A stretch of DNA of 64,000 nucleotides from Thalassolituus alkanivorans (lineage in GTDB: Bacteria > Pseudomonadota > Gammaproteobacteria > Pseudomonadales > Oceanobacteraceae), in NCBI RefSeq assembly GCF_020447205.1, contig NZ_JAJAEL010000039.1:1-64000 (forward strand). The letters run 5' to 3'. Shown here one piece after another: positions 46,501-54,776 of the stretch (its first letter is position 1; the number at the start of each line of letters is the position of its first letter). Below the pieces are notes generated by a model that did no database searches, had not been told where the DNA came from, and was given only the letters and a program-made list of their open reading frames with translations. The translations under genes and the position numbers were made by a program.

Positions 46501-47082
46501 GCACCAGCCATAGCGATGCACAATATCGGCAAGAAATTGATGGTATTCGCCGGCGTGCTCGTCATCCCAGTAAGGAATAAAAAACTGCGCCAATAACGGC
46601 AGATTATTCAGATCGCTGCGCGCCAGTAAATACAGGGCTTCGGCGCCGAATACGTCCATATCATCGCGCCACATATCGTCCGTATCGTTATTGTCACGGG
46701 CATAGGCAACGATACTGCGGGCACAATGGATAATCTGTTCTTGCAGTTGTGGAAACTGCAACGCTAAGGCAAAGAAGATGGGCTCAGAAATATAGACCGG
46801 ATCATCTTCTGCGATGGCCTCATGGGAGGATTCGCTGTAACCATCCGGCGTCAGCCTCAGGGCGTCTCTGACATAAGTGCGCAGTGTTTCGTCACTGATA
46901 TCACTCAGTTGCAGGCGACGCTGGCCATTATTCTCAAGCGCAACAAATTCGATATTAAAAACCTGCTTCCTGAAGGCACTGCCATCTTCCAGATGCTGCT
47001 GATACTGCAACAGCGCAGCAGCAAGCGACTCACTGTCGTGTGGATTAAAAGCAATAAGAGTAGATTTATCGAACTGATGCAT
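43591..47082 (-). CDS. Very large acidic cytoplasmic protein of unknown function
   Basis: 1163 residues from ATG 47082 (AGGG eight bases upstream), preferred over a start 12 codons earlier. It is acidic and rich in Asp, Glu, Leu, Gln and aromatic residues, with no signal peptide, no membrane helix and no metal or nucleotide motif that I can see. Repeated amphipathic helices suggest an all-helical, repeat-like scaffold. I recognise no family. It stands alone, convergent with the ABC operon. Function not assigned. Confidence 0.8.
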   Translation of the reverse strand: MHQFDKSTLIAFNPHDSESLAAALLQYQQHLEDGSAFRKQVFNIEFVALENNGQRRLQLSDISDETLRTYVRDALRLTPDGYSESSHEAIAEDDPVYISEPIFFALALQFPQLQEQIIHCARSIVAYARDNNDTDDMWRDDMDVFGAEALYLLARSDLNNLPLLAQFFIPYWDDEHAGEYHQFLADIVHRYGWCREVISAYIWCDNDRFRYQMFGQEWGSDTHYQPLGEYLRANPQEYLWFKQALQERLIDTPKMMESIHDEETHNPVLDFYLTLLPMDGDRFDDEDCAEFAQQHFIHASLEDEALDLQNRIQAHSSKPLFCYSASDLRSQESMDREDARGDGLRRVKPLILALPQGEALWHYVYDGSQQDALQQLPVTELAVLAKHAAPEFYRDLQDELIFGDSNKDICDDLFSVLYSVRRELQSDDEDAEDFADVLTSDSEEQRAQQYLRLLDIFYRVLGQDEFPDSMRELLVDDDELLTTAEYFRRFSRIPAEDQEKALQQKVLHSLLDEFCDMDERLGKTLLQRAQQLISSERTLANPAHWADDAAQSDLEIGHFALMAFILHNDWQQNFADDQTPVLAEYLQQGNLWLKAASLPLKRFHIEGGRYCAEGRGMNTEQVQLFRDYFCAQQPVLNQQQMIDLINRHAHRDDCTRRSSLSFNQFSELQNGYHFFNDHDDDYQRILLICFWLQHLPLPCSVPAKRIWKLMVALAPIRVTRLVMQAFSDDSYDVEFEDVLQEINHYEALEKAGINQGYLMAFQLSQCQPAYHTEKYVSWLDQYAAIDDTDTSMFGSRSRKLAQELQHGLRYINEADKIQFYRLLELRHPRFSYSSNDELQQNFRRTLERNLRLSLKHWHSILVSESGSSQLDCDSKVLNKKPLRIAADYHTREDFVPGDMTWLGVWLVEDMGDDYEIFAGPELQSAELNHCRGYVLLFKGNIDRAQILARSNELLDSEACLQQLYQQVLNYLDGNAGYEQTATLAGHYLLGEGLELQAPEYTMTGVDSFIWLLDEEQRDRLALLFFNNNYRGFKLVRDTIVQGYLSDQVKQGKMTFSDMLEADEDDYEEQAAAFLLLWLLRLDIRPEHILLYCVKNRQFEACRHYVMVLANDGLLKPCAAFLHTENRAILVEMLAEQNNGRSFLSIFAKDKARKIRDIVARFIG

Positions 47083-47357
47083 GCGGTTCCCTGTAGTGGC
47101 GGCAGTGTGATAATACACAGGCTGATTCTGTGCTGACTGCGCCTTCTGGTTGTAATGATAGCTTTCTCAAAATAGCGGGAATGATAGCAGAGGATGACCG
47201 CTCAGGGCGTGTGAAGATGATAAAAAAAGTAACGGCAGGTAAGGAGGCGGATAGCTGGGGAATGAACGCCGTCGTGACGGCAGTCGTCGTGCTGCCGCAA
47301 AAGATTATCTCTGTCTTTAGCTAGTGGCCTGAGCAGCGCTCTGCTCAGGTTCTTACT
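47083..47357. other. Intergenic stretch with stem-loop
   Basis: No gene. It includes the perfect stem CCTGAGCAG / CTGCTCAGG (47328-47349, CGCT loop) nine bases beyond the end of the small membrane gene; it may end that transcript although no T run follows. Confidence 0.5.
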
Positions 47358-47705
47358 TCAGGTTGCATTCTTCTGCCGCTGACAGAGGATAAGTATCCCT
47401 ATTCCGGTGGAGATTGCGCCCAGATAAGTCAGAGTCATGGATATATAACTTTTGACCAGCATAAATTCGGCCAGAGCCTGGGTATCCATAAAAGCTCCGG
47501 CCATAGAAATCATAAGATCCAGAGGCAAAAGAGAAAACATGATGACGCCGAAGCTCAGAAGATGAGCCGCGCCCCCGCCCAACTGTTTATGAATTTTTAT
47601 CGTAGCCGCTACAGCAAGGGCCAGCGGTGCAAACAGGATAAACAGAGCTATCAGCGTACCGATGGAGTTGGTTGCACTGGCGAAGAAAGTGTAATTGTCA
47701 GACAT
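47358..47705 (-). CDS. Small inner-membrane protein of unknown function
   Basis: 115 residues. Hydrophobic helices at about 13-36, 46-71 and 82-108, a cytoplasmic loop with KIHKQLGGG and a basic C-terminus (QRQKNAT). Family not recognised. It is followed by the 47328-47349 stem-loop. Confidence 0.65.
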   Translation of the reverse strand: MSDNYTFFASATNSIGTLIALFILFAPLALAVAATIKIHKQLGGGAAHLLSFGVIMFSLLPLDLMISMAGAFMDTQALAEFMLVKSYISMTLTYLGAISTGIGILILCQRQKNAT

Positions 47706-47896
47706 GGGTATGTTTTCACTTATTTCAGTAGCTTTACCGACTGATATTTTCTTCGGTACTGGAAAATATCAGTTGGATTTATGAAGAGTTGTATAAAGAG
47801 AGGGTACACCGAAGGTGAACCCTGATTCAATAAATTCGGTACCTGATCCTCTGCTGCCAGTTTAACCGGGCAAAACTGCAGCAGTTCGTCATGTTG

Positions 47897-48553
47897 TTAC
47901 TGTTTAGTCCAAACTGATTTGACAATGCCAAAGCCAATGGCACCTAAAATTGCACCAGTCACTTTGTCGATATAGAACGCCATTCGGGTAAATTTATTGC
48001 GTACGTTGTTGTTGGATAACAAATAGATAATAGCCACATCCCATAGAAAAACGATAGCCGTCATCCAGGCGCCAAGAAGAATTTTGAACTTTAAGCTGAT
48101 CTCTGGTGTAAGCGCAACAGTGAAGAGACTCAGGTAAAATAACAGGTTTTTAGGGTTTAAAATTCCGGACAGAAAACCAGTAATGAATTCTTTTGAAAAG
48201 GAAATCAGCGAGAATCTTTCAGTACCTTCGGATGTGGTTGCCATATTCTGATATGAACTTCTGGGTGCCTTTAATGCATGAAACGCAATGTACATAAGGA
48301 AAAGACCGCCAACAACTTTAAGTGCAATCATTATGGAGGTTGAAGCTGAAAGAATTGCTCCTACACCAATAAGGCATAGGCCAATGTAAACGGCATTGGC
48401 AGAGGCAATCCCAAGTGCAACGCCAATGGCATTTTTACGATTTCCCTTTAAGGCACTTTTTACAACCAACACAAAGTCAGGCCCCGGACTGAGTAGCGCA
48501 AGGAAATGGGCGATTGCTACGGTGATGAAGATGCTGATCAAACTAAGTTCCAT
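47897..48553 (-). CDS. LysE-family amino-acid exporter
   Basis: 218 residues with about six membrane helices. The N-terminal block LALLSPGPDFVLVVKSALKGNRKNAIGVALGIASANAVYIGL is the LysE/RhtB signature, and the middle loop has GFLSGILNPKNLLFY. It exports an amino acid such as threonine, homoserine or a relative. AGAAGAGAACC precedes the ATG. Confidence 0.92.
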   Translation of the reverse strand: MELSLISIFITVAIAHFLALLSPGPDFVLVVKSALKGNRKNAIGVALGIASANAVYIGLCLIGVGAILSASTSIMIALKVVGGLFLMYIAFHALKAPRSSYQNMATTSEGTERFSLISFSKEFITGFLSGILNPKNLLFYLSLFTVALTPEISLKFKILLGAWMTAIVFLWDVAIIYLLSNNNVRNKFTRMAFYIDKVTGAILGAIGFGIVKSVWTKQ

Positions 48554-48691
48554 AGGGTTCTCTTCTTAATAAAAATTGATGAATTTCAGAGGAGTCTAGT
48601 ACCATGTTGATTTGTGAAGGGCGCTCTGGCCTGAGCCCTTATCAGTTCTGCGATTTTATCCATGCTTATCCTGCGCCATTACGCGATTGGT

Positions 48692-49249
48692 TTACGGCTT
48701 CGGATGGTCACTCTTCAGCCGTCCATACATGGCTGAGTCAGAGACAATACCGTTGACCTCCCAGCGCTGCCTTAACAAACCTTCCCGGGAAAATCCGAGC
48801 TTCTCCAGCGTTTTTGCAGATGACTGATTGTCTGGATCGATCTCTGCTTCAATCCGGCGCAGCCCCAATACACTGAAACCGTACTGTATCAGGGCCTCGC
48901 CTGCCTCATTAATGTAACCCTTTCCCCAGGCTGCGTGGCCCAAACCAAAACCGATTTCGGCACGTTTGGATTCTGCGTCATAGCTGAATAGCATGCACTT
49001 TCCGATCAGCTCACCAGTGGATTGCAGATACACCCCGAGAACCAGCGATTCCTGGCGTTGCATCGAATCATTGCTCGCATTTATAAAGTCCAGAGAATCC
49101 TGAAGGGCTTTCCAGGGGGGCGTATTCCAATAGCGCATAACTTCAGGATCGGAGAAAATTTCCAGCAGGCTTTCCGCATCATTAATCGCCAAAGGTTTCA
49201 GTGATAAGCGTTCGGTTTCAATAACCGGAAAAAATAATCCTTCGGGCAT
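48692..49249 (-). CDS. GNAT-family N-acetyltransferase, RimJ/RimL type
   Basis: 185 residues from ATG 49249 with GGAGG seven bases upstream (an ATG four codons earlier lies within that site). ETERLSLKPLAINDAESLLEIFSDPEVMRYWNTPPW is the family start. The acetyl-CoA site is in GHAAWGKGYINEAGEAL and GLRRIEAEIDPDNQSSAKTLEKLGF. Likely acetylates a protein N-terminus or small amine; substrate unknown. Confidence 0.9.
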   Translation of the reverse strand: MPEGLFFPVIETERLSLKPLAINDAESLLEIFSDPEVMRYWNTPPWKALQDSLDFINASNDSMQRQESLVLGVYLQSTGELIGKCMLFSYDAESKRAEIGFGLGHAAWGKGYINEAGEALIQYGFSVLGLRRIEAEIDPDNQSSAKTLEKLGFSREGLLRQRWEVNGIVSDSAMYGRLKSDHPKP

Positions 49250-49438
49250 GCACGCCTCCATTTCGTAGGTAACCCTGAAATATCGCTCCCGTTAAATATC
49301 AAGCGCCAGCGAAGGCCGTGCTTTTTAAATACGGTGTGAGCTGCGGTAGCTAGCATCAGAGCAGCTAGCTATGAGAGAAAGATTTAAGCTGGATAACGAG
49401 GGTACACTTAAGATGACTTAGTTATCAATAGTTTGTGT

Positions 49439-49706
49439 TAGGGCCTGTCGACACTAATTAAATAGGCCTGTTATCGGCTAAAAATATCTCAGGCAAGGCG
49501 CTGAGAGTGTGGCCTAACGGGTTAAGCGAGCGAACAGCAACGCAGAATGAGGTATTTTTAGCCATAACCCTTCGGGCTGAGGCCAGTTTTCCACATAAAC
49601 GTCGTCGCTCGTCATTCATTTAGCCCGCTAATATCACTCCTCTCTCCTTGTTCTGAGAAAAACTGGCTCTCAGCAGGCCGGATTTACTTAGTGTCGACAG
49701 GCCCTA
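49439..49706. mobile_element. 268-bp MITE with perfect inverted ends
   Basis: TAGGGCCTGTCGACACTAA (49439-49457) and its reverse complement (49688-49706) bound a non-coding element. The outer TA at each side is best read as a TA target duplication, leaving 17-bp terminal repeats of the IS630/Tc1 type. Inside, GGCTAAAAATATCTCA (49476-49491) pairs imperfectly with TGAGGTATTTTTAGCC (49548-49563), and a third pair uses AAAACTGG. No frame encodes a transposase. Related ends occur at 22071-22104 and 40778-40790. Confidence 0.85.
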
Positions 49707-49771
49707 GCTGAACACCCGTGCCGGGCTGGCGGAAAGAGCAGGAGAAGCTGGCATAAGATCGCCGGAAACCC

Positions 49772-50251
49772 TTACTGCCACTTATCCAGCGCCTGTTTGT
49801 CTTTATCCAGCGCTTCTACCCAGCGATCACCCTGGCTGGTAACCTCCTTTTTCCAGAAAGGTGCGCGGTTTTTCAGATAATCCATTATGTAATAGCAGGC
49901 ATCGAAGGCAGCTTCACGGTGTGAGCTGCTGACTCCCACAAAAACAATCTGATCGGAAATCGCCAGGGCGCCAACGCGGTGTATCAGGCGCACGCGGTTA
50001 ATGGGCCAGCGGGTACTGGCATCTGCGACAATCTGCTGCAGCGCTTTTTCGGTCATGCCCGGATAGTGCTCCAGCGTCAGGCCGCTCACTTGTGCCCCCT
50101 GATTCATTTCACGTACCAGTCCGGTAAAGAACACCACGGCGCCGTCGCTGCGGTTATCGTTGCGCAGCTCGGCGTATTCGTGGGCAACGTCGAAATCCGC
50201 CTGTTGCACTGCAATATAGTGTTGGCTGTTGCTGGCGTTTTCTGTACTCAT
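49772..50251 (-). CDS. moaE: MoaE, molybdopterin synthase catalytic subunit
   Basis: 159 residues. It joins with thiocarboxylated MoaD to convert cyclic pyranopterin monophosphate to molybdopterin. Blocks: GAVVFFTGLVREMNQGAQVSGLTLEHYPGM, RVGALAISDQIVFVGVSSSHREAAFDAC, and the catalytic lysine region APFWKKEVT. Last gene of the leftward moa operon, two bases after moaD. Confidence 0.96.
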   Translation of the reverse strand: MSTENASNSQHYIAVQQADFDVAHEYAELRNDNRSDGAVVFFTGLVREMNQGAQVSGLTLEHYPGMTEKALQQIVADASTRWPINRVRLIHRVGALAISDQIVFVGVSSSHREAAFDACYYIMDYLKNRAPFWKKEVTSQGDRWVEALDKDKQALDKWQ

Positions 50252-50253
50252 CG

Positions 50254-50502
50254 TCAGCCTCCGGTCACCGGCGGGAAAAATGCCACTTCATCACTGCTGT
50301 TAATCGGGGTGTTTTCGTCGTTGATCAGTGTCTGATTGATGGCGGCCAGTGCATGCCCCACTGCCAGCCGTTTTGCCTGCTGTGGAAAATGCTGTATTAA
50401 CGCAGCGCGCACGGTTGCCAGGCTGGCTGGTAACGGCAGGTCGATATCACAGTGTGCGCAACCGAGTTGTTCGCGCAGGGCGGCAAAAAATAGAATATTC
50501 AT
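50254..50502 (-). CDS. moaD: MoaD, molybdopterin synthase sulfur carrier
   Basis: 82 residues, ubiquitin-like fold, ending in the diglycine that is adenylated and thiocarboxylated (PPVTGG). The N-terminus [14 protein letters not shown] and [22 protein letters not shown] are typical. Works with MoaE. Confidence 0.95.
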   Translation of the reverse strand: MNILFFAALREQLGCAHCDIDLPLPASLATVRAALIQHFPQQAKRLAVGHALAAINQTLINDENTPINSSDEVAFFPPVTGG

Positions 50503-50511
50503 AAACAGATT

Positions 50512-50997
50512 TTATCCTGTGCTGTCGGCCTGCCAGTGGCCGGTTTTTCCGCCCTGTTTTTCCAGCACACGAATGCCTTCGAGTACCATGGCCGGGTCAA
50601 CGGCCTTGCACATATCAAACAGGGTGAGTGCGGCAACGGATACGGCGGTAAGTGCCTCCATCTCTACACCGGTCTGGCCGGTGAGTTTGGCCAGACTGGT
50701 GATGCGCACCCGGTTGTGCTCCGGTTGTGCTTCAAAATCGACGGCCACTTTACTCAGCATCAGCGGATGGCAGAGCGGAATCAGCTGGCTGGTCTGTTTG
50801 GCGGCCTGAATGCCGGCAATACGGGCGACGGAAAACACATCGCCTTTATGATGTTCGCCAGCAAGAATTTTCTGCAAGGTGTCGGCGCTCATGCGCACGT
50901 AACCTTCGGCCCGTGCTTCACGCACCGTGGCGGCTTTATTGCTGACATCCACCATGCTGGCTTCGCCGCGCTGATTAATATGGGAAAATTCACTCAT
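50512..50997 (-). CDS. moaC: MoaC, cyclic pyranopterin monophosphate synthase
   Basis: 161 residues, full length. It converts the MoaA product (3',8-cyclo-GTP) into cyclic pyranopterin monophosphate. Blocks: [12 protein letters not shown] region, [29 protein letters not shown] and [27 protein letters not shown]. Ten bases before moaD. Confidence 0.97.
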   Translation of the reverse strand: MSEFSHINQRGEASMVDVSNKAATVREARAEGYVRMSADTLQKILAGEHHKGDVFSVARIAGIQAAKQTSQLIPLCHPLMLSKVAVDFEAQPEHNRVRITSLAKLTGQTGVEMEALTAVSVAALTLFDMCKAVDPAMVLEGIRVLEKQGGKTGHWQADSTG

Positions 50998-51048
50998 AAG
51001 CTTTCATTCTTAAATAATCACTCACAATATTGGCGGTATTTATGTGCT

Positions 51049-51585
51049 TTAACCGCGGCTGCCACAGTGGGCGGTATTTTTTAACTGCGGTACAAAGTTG
51101 CATGGGCGGTGGCGGCTGTCGAGCTGGGTCTGAATAATATCGTCCCAGGCGGTACGGCAGGCATTGGTGGAACCGGGCATGCAGAAGACGATAGTCTGGT
51201 TGGCCAGTCCGGCAATGGCACGGCTCTGAATGGTGGAGGTGCCGATCTGGTTGTAGGAAATCTGGCGGAACAGTTCACCAAAACCATCAACGGTTTTATC
51301 CAGCAGTGGCGTTACCGCTTCGGGGGTGGAGTCGCAGCTGGTAAAACCGGTACCGCCGGTAATCAGCACAGCCTGGGTTTTATCGTCGGCAATCCACTGG
51401 GATACGGCGGCGCGGATTTTATAGACGTTATCCACAACGATTTTTTTATCGCTTAAAAAGTGCCCGGCATCGGTCAGTTTTTCGACCAGCAGCTGGCCGG
51501 AGGTGTCGGTGTCTTCGGTGCGTGAGTCGGACACGGTTAATACCGCGATATTCAGTGGAATAAAATCTTCGGTAAAGGTTTTGGC
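51049..51585 (-). CDS. moaB: MoaB, molybdopterin adenylyltransferase-type protein
   Basis: 178 residues from ATG 51585 (AGGACAATC just upstream); a start 12 codons earlier would run over mobA. MogA/MoaB fold: TVSDSRTEDTDTSGQLLVEKL, VLITGGTGFTSCDSTPEAVTPLL, FGELFRQISYNQIGTSTIQSRA and FCMPGSTNACR. It adenylates molybdopterin before metal insertion, or is the related MoaB. Confidence 0.94.
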   Translation of the reverse strand, partial: AKTFTEDFIPLNIAVLTVSDSRTEDTDTSGQLLVEKLTDAGHFLSDKKIVVDNVYKIRAAVSQWIADDKTQAVLITGGTGFTSCDSTPEAVTPLLDKTVDGFGELFRQISYNQIGTSTIQSRAIAGLANQTIVFCMPGSTNACRTAWDDIIQTQLDSRHRPCNFVPQLKNTAHCGSRG

Positions 51586-51596
51586 CATGATTGTCC

Positions 51597-52211
51597 TCAG
51601 TGATGGGCGTGTTCCGCCCATTCGTCCGGTGTGTTGGTATTGGTCAGTGCATGCGTGCCGGGAGAGGGTAGCTGCACGCTGGCAAAGGTATGAATTAATG
51701 AACCGACAGAACGCCGTGCCGCCGGATTCTGCAGTTGCTCGTTCAGCCAGCGCAGCAGCTCCTGACTGATTGGTAAATAAAGTGGCAGGCAGATCGGTAA
51801 AGAATCCTGCTGATAACAGGCGGCTTTACAGGCTGCACGTCCGCTGCTGATCAGCAGCTGTAAATCCTGACTGCGGATATGCGGCATATCGACCGGCAGC
51901 AATATTAATTCGTCAATCTGATCGTTCAGTGCTGCTTTAACTGCAGCCTGAATACCCGCCAGAGGCCCGGCTCCGGCAATGTCATCGGCCAGTATTTTAT
52001 AGTGACAACCATCGGGTGCCGATAAACCCAGCTCCACCTGATGCGGCTGGCGGCTGAGCCAGAGCACAGTCGGTTTAAGGTCAATTAACTGTTGCCAGTT
52101 GCGTTCGCCGAGATGACGAAAACCTTTCACCGGCAGCAGGGCTTTATCCTGTCCCATACGCTGTGATGAACCACCGGCCAGTAATACGGCAGCAAGCTGT
52201 GGCGCGTTCAT
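51597..52211 (-). CDS. mobA: MobA, molybdenum cofactor guanylyltransferase
   Basis: 204 residues. It adds GMP to Mo-molybdopterin for the bis-MGD enzymes. Nucleotide-binding start AAVLLAGGSSQRMGQDKALLPV and DDIAGAGPLAGIQAA are characteristic. The start abuts the moaA stop. Presence of mobA implies bis-MGD enzymes such as nitrate reductases or formate dehydrogenases elsewhere. Confidence 0.95.
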   Translation of the reverse strand: MNAPQLAAVLLAGGSSQRMGQDKALLPVKGFRHLGERNWQQLIDLKPTVLWLSRQPHQVELGLSAPDGCHYKILADDIAGAGPLAGIQAAVKAALNDQIDELILLPVDMPHIRSQDLQLLISSGRAACKAACYQQDSLPICLPLYLPISQELLRWLNEQLQNPAARRSVGSLIHTFASVQLPSPGTHALTNTNTPDEWAEHAHH

Positions 52212-53279
52212 TCAGCCACCAATCATCGCAAAATGAGATATCGCGCCGGTGCGTCCGGCCTGCAGATAATGGCTTTCTTTTTTCTGGCCGAGCAGGGTAC
52301 GGATATGCTGCTGTATGTCAGCACTGGCATGATGAAGCAGTGGCCGTAATTCATAGCCTTCTTCACCGAATAAACACAGGTGTAATTTGCCCTGAGCAGA
52401 AATTCGCAGACGATTGCAGCTTTTACAGAAATCCTGACTGTAAGGCATGATCAGGCCGATCTGTCCGCTGAAATCCGGGTGATAAAATTCCTGTGCCGGC
52501 CCGTCGTGGCTGCCGCGTAATTTCGGTTGCCAGCCATCCTGCAGTAACTGCTGTTTAATATCTTCACCACGCACATGCTGAGCGGCAAAAAATCCGGCGT
52601 TGTCGCCGGTCTGCATCAGTTCGATAAAACGCAGGGTTACCGGTGTGGCTTTTAACCAGTTTAAAAACTGGCCAAGGCCGCTTTCATTAAAGGTTTTCAG
52701 CAGCACCGCATTCACTTTAATGCGGGTTAAGCCAAGGGCGCGTGCACGTTCAATACCGTTAAGAATTTCCTGCAGTTTGTCGTGGCCGGTAATGGCCTGA
52801 AACTGCTGCGGGTCGAGGCTGTCGATGCTGACATTGAGCTGGTCGAGTCCGGCAGCTACCCAGTCATCAATCTGTTTGCTTAAACGGTAACCATTGGTGG
52901 TGAGCGCAACCTGCTCAATACCGGCGGTGTTTTTCAGGATGCGGATAATCTCTGGCAGGTCTTTGCGCAGGCTGGGCTCGCCGCCGGTAATGCGGATTTT
53001 ACGTGTGCCCAGAGCGGCAAAGGTCTGCGCCAGCGTGGCAATTTCATCCAGACTGAGGGGCGCAGGCGTATCACTGCACTGGTAGCCATCCGGCAGGCAG
53101 TAATTGCAGCGGAAGTTGCAGACATCGGTTACCGACAGACGCAGATAGCTGAAGCGCCGGCCATGGGTATCCTGCAGCGTGGTGTCTGATGATTGCGGCA
53201 CAATGCCGGTGGCAGACGCCGGTGCTGGCGGGATGTCGGCAACAGGCCGCAGGGGAATCAGCGGTTGTTGCGGTGTCAT
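52212..53279 (-). CDS. moaA: MoaA, GTP 3',8-cyclase
   Basis: 355 residues. Radical SAM enzyme that starts Moco synthesis from GTP. N-terminal cluster C-x3-C-x2-C in VCNFRCNYCLPDGY, C-terminal cluster C-K-S-C...C-L-F in CKSCNRLRISAQGKLHLCLF, GGEPSLRKDL motif and a terminal Gly-Gly (MIGG). The first 38 residues are a Pro/Ala-rich extension not usual for the family, so the true start may be internal, but AAGGTG precedes ATG 53279. First gene of the moa operon. Confidence 0.95.
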   Translation of the reverse strand: MTPQQPLIPLRPVADIPPAPASATGIVPQSSDTTLQDTHGRRFSYLRLSVTDVCNFRCNYCLPDGYQCSDTPAPLSLDEIATLAQTFAALGTRKIRITGGEPSLRKDLPEIIRILKNTAGIEQVALTTNGYRLSKQIDDWVAAGLDQLNVSIDSLDPQQFQAITGHDKLQEILNGIERARALGLTRIKVNAVLLKTFNESGLGQFLNWLKATPVTLRFIELMQTGDNAGFFAAQHVRGEDIKQQLLQDGWQPKLRGSHDGPAQEFYHPDFSGQIGLIMPYSQDFCKSCNRLRISAQGKLHLCLFGEEGYELRPLLHHASADIQQHIRTLLGQKKESHYLQAGRTGAISHFAMIGG

Positions 53280-53842
53280 TGTTCACCTTTCCAAGAGTGG
53301 GAGGCCCGGGCATTTCTTTGCGGACCCTGGTGGCCGGACGCTGTGCGGTTGCAGTGCGTGGCGGTCACGGCTGGCGCGCCCTATTGCGGCTGTAAAACAG
53401 GTTGGCAACGTAGGCGCGGCAGCTCGGTGGTTTGACTCCAGTGTATGAGCTTTGCGCTGAAAGCTGAAGGCGAAATGTGCCACTTTTACCGGCTGTTTCA
53501 GGATTGGCAGGAGTGCGTTTCTGATTGCAGGCGCTGGCGTCAGTGCCTGCCAAGCCCCTCCCAACACTCTGTTGCGCATTTGCATCAATCCCTTATGAAG
53601 GGCCTGACAGCGCTGCAGCTCCCGTTGTTGCTGATATTTTACATTGTTCTGGCGGGTGGATCAGGCTGTTCTGGCAGGCGTTGTTACGCCTCTCTATAGC
53701 GGCTGTTAAGGTGCGCGCGAATGAGACTGGCCGGTATCTCTTTGTGGCCTTTGGCTTCACTCCGGTGTTGTTCATCGGGCATAAGGCTCCCCGGTACCGC
53801 CGGTCTCTGCTGTTCACACCTTCTTTTTCCTGGTAGTTACTT
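53280..53842. other. Intergenic stretch upstream of moaA
   Basis: About 560 bases with no gene I can support; short frames on both strands lack family features. It should hold the promoters of the leftward moa operon and of the rightward barrel gene. Part of the moa side (53290-53390) is GC-rich and could fold; a molybdenum-cofactor leader RNA was considered but not shown. Confidence 0.5.
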
Positions 53843-54676
53843 ATGTTGTTAAAATCTCTGCGCCAGCGGATGGCCCTGCTGTTGACGCTGCTGGCGTCGG
53901 CTTTTTTCTCGTTTTCTGTTCAGGCGGTCACCACTCTGCGTACTCAGGGGCAGTGGTATGGCTACTGGGGCTGGAACAATGCCACGTATTCCAACAGTGA
54001 TATTCACTTTAAAGGTGATGATCACGATTTCACGTTGTACGGCGTTAAAGCCCGCGACCGTCAGAATCAGGTGTCGTGGAATGAGGTTTTCCACTCTTAT
54101 CTGAATCCCGGCCGACTGACGATTCCACAGTACAACTGGCGTGTTGGTTATTTTGTTGCTGATAACTGGTCGGTATCGCTCGGCTTTGATCATATGAAGT
54201 ATGTGATGGTGCAGGATCAGACCGTCGATATCAGCGGTACTATTAATCGTCCCGGGTTTGAACGCACCGACCCGGCCCGTGGTCAGCAGAAGCTCAGCAC
54301 TGATTTTCTTGATTATGAGCATACCGACGGCTTTAACATGATCTCACTGGAAACCGAGCGTTTTCTGCCGCTGTGGTCCTGGGGCAATAAAATGGATCTG
54401 GCGGTATTTGCCGGTTTGGGTGCCGGCATTCTGTATCCGAAAAGCAACGTTAAACTGCTTAGTGGCGAACGTAATGATGAGTGGCATGTCGCCGGTTATG
54501 CCACCACGGTTAAAGTGGGTGTTGAAGCCACGCTGTGGAAAGGCTTCTTTTTCCGCTTCCTCGGTAAATATGGGCATGCCGATATGGATGATGTGCTGAC
54601 CAGCAATAAAGGCGATAAAGCCGATCAGAGTTTTTACTTTGATGAATATATTGGCGTATTCGGTTATCGCTTCTGA
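53843..54676 (+). CDS. Outer-membrane beta-barrel protein, unknown function
   Basis: 277 residues. Signal peptide with a long hydrophobic core ending at F-S-V-Q-A (about residue 28). Then amphipathic, aromatic-rich strands (TQGQWYGYWGWNNATYS, YNWRVGYFVADNWSVSLGFDHMKYV) ending in G-Y-R-F, as for outer-membrane barrels. Residue periodicity suggests 10-12 strands. No family recognised; it could be a porin-like or lipid-modifying protein. Confidence 0.75.
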   Translation: MLLKSLRQRMALLLTLLASAFFSFSVQAVTTLRTQGQWYGYWGWNNATYSNSDIHFKGDDHDFTLYGVKARDRQNQVSWNEVFHSYLNPGRLTIPQYNWRVGYFVADNWSVSLGFDHMKYVMVQDQTVDISGTINRPGFERTDPARGQQKLSTDFLDYEHTDGFNMISLETERFLPLWSWGNKMDLAVFAGLGAGILYPKSNVKLLSGERNDEWHVAGYATTVKVGVEATLWKGFFFRFLGKYGHADMDDVLTSNKGDKADQSFYFDEYIGVFGYRF

Positions 54677-54776
54677 GGCTGCTTAAATGAGCTGGCTTTA
54701 CGCACGCTCACACGGCAAACCGTGACCCCTCCGGGCGGCAGTGATACATTGCGCGCTGCGAAACCGGAGGGCAAAA

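Noticed and set aside
47130-47324. 64-codon rightward frame between two leftward genes
   Set aside because: No ribosome site or family feature; weak protein-like composition.
53445-53836. Short frames upstream of the outer-membrane protein at 53843
   Set aside because: Overlapping frames on both strands with no start signal, and a composition not like protein.
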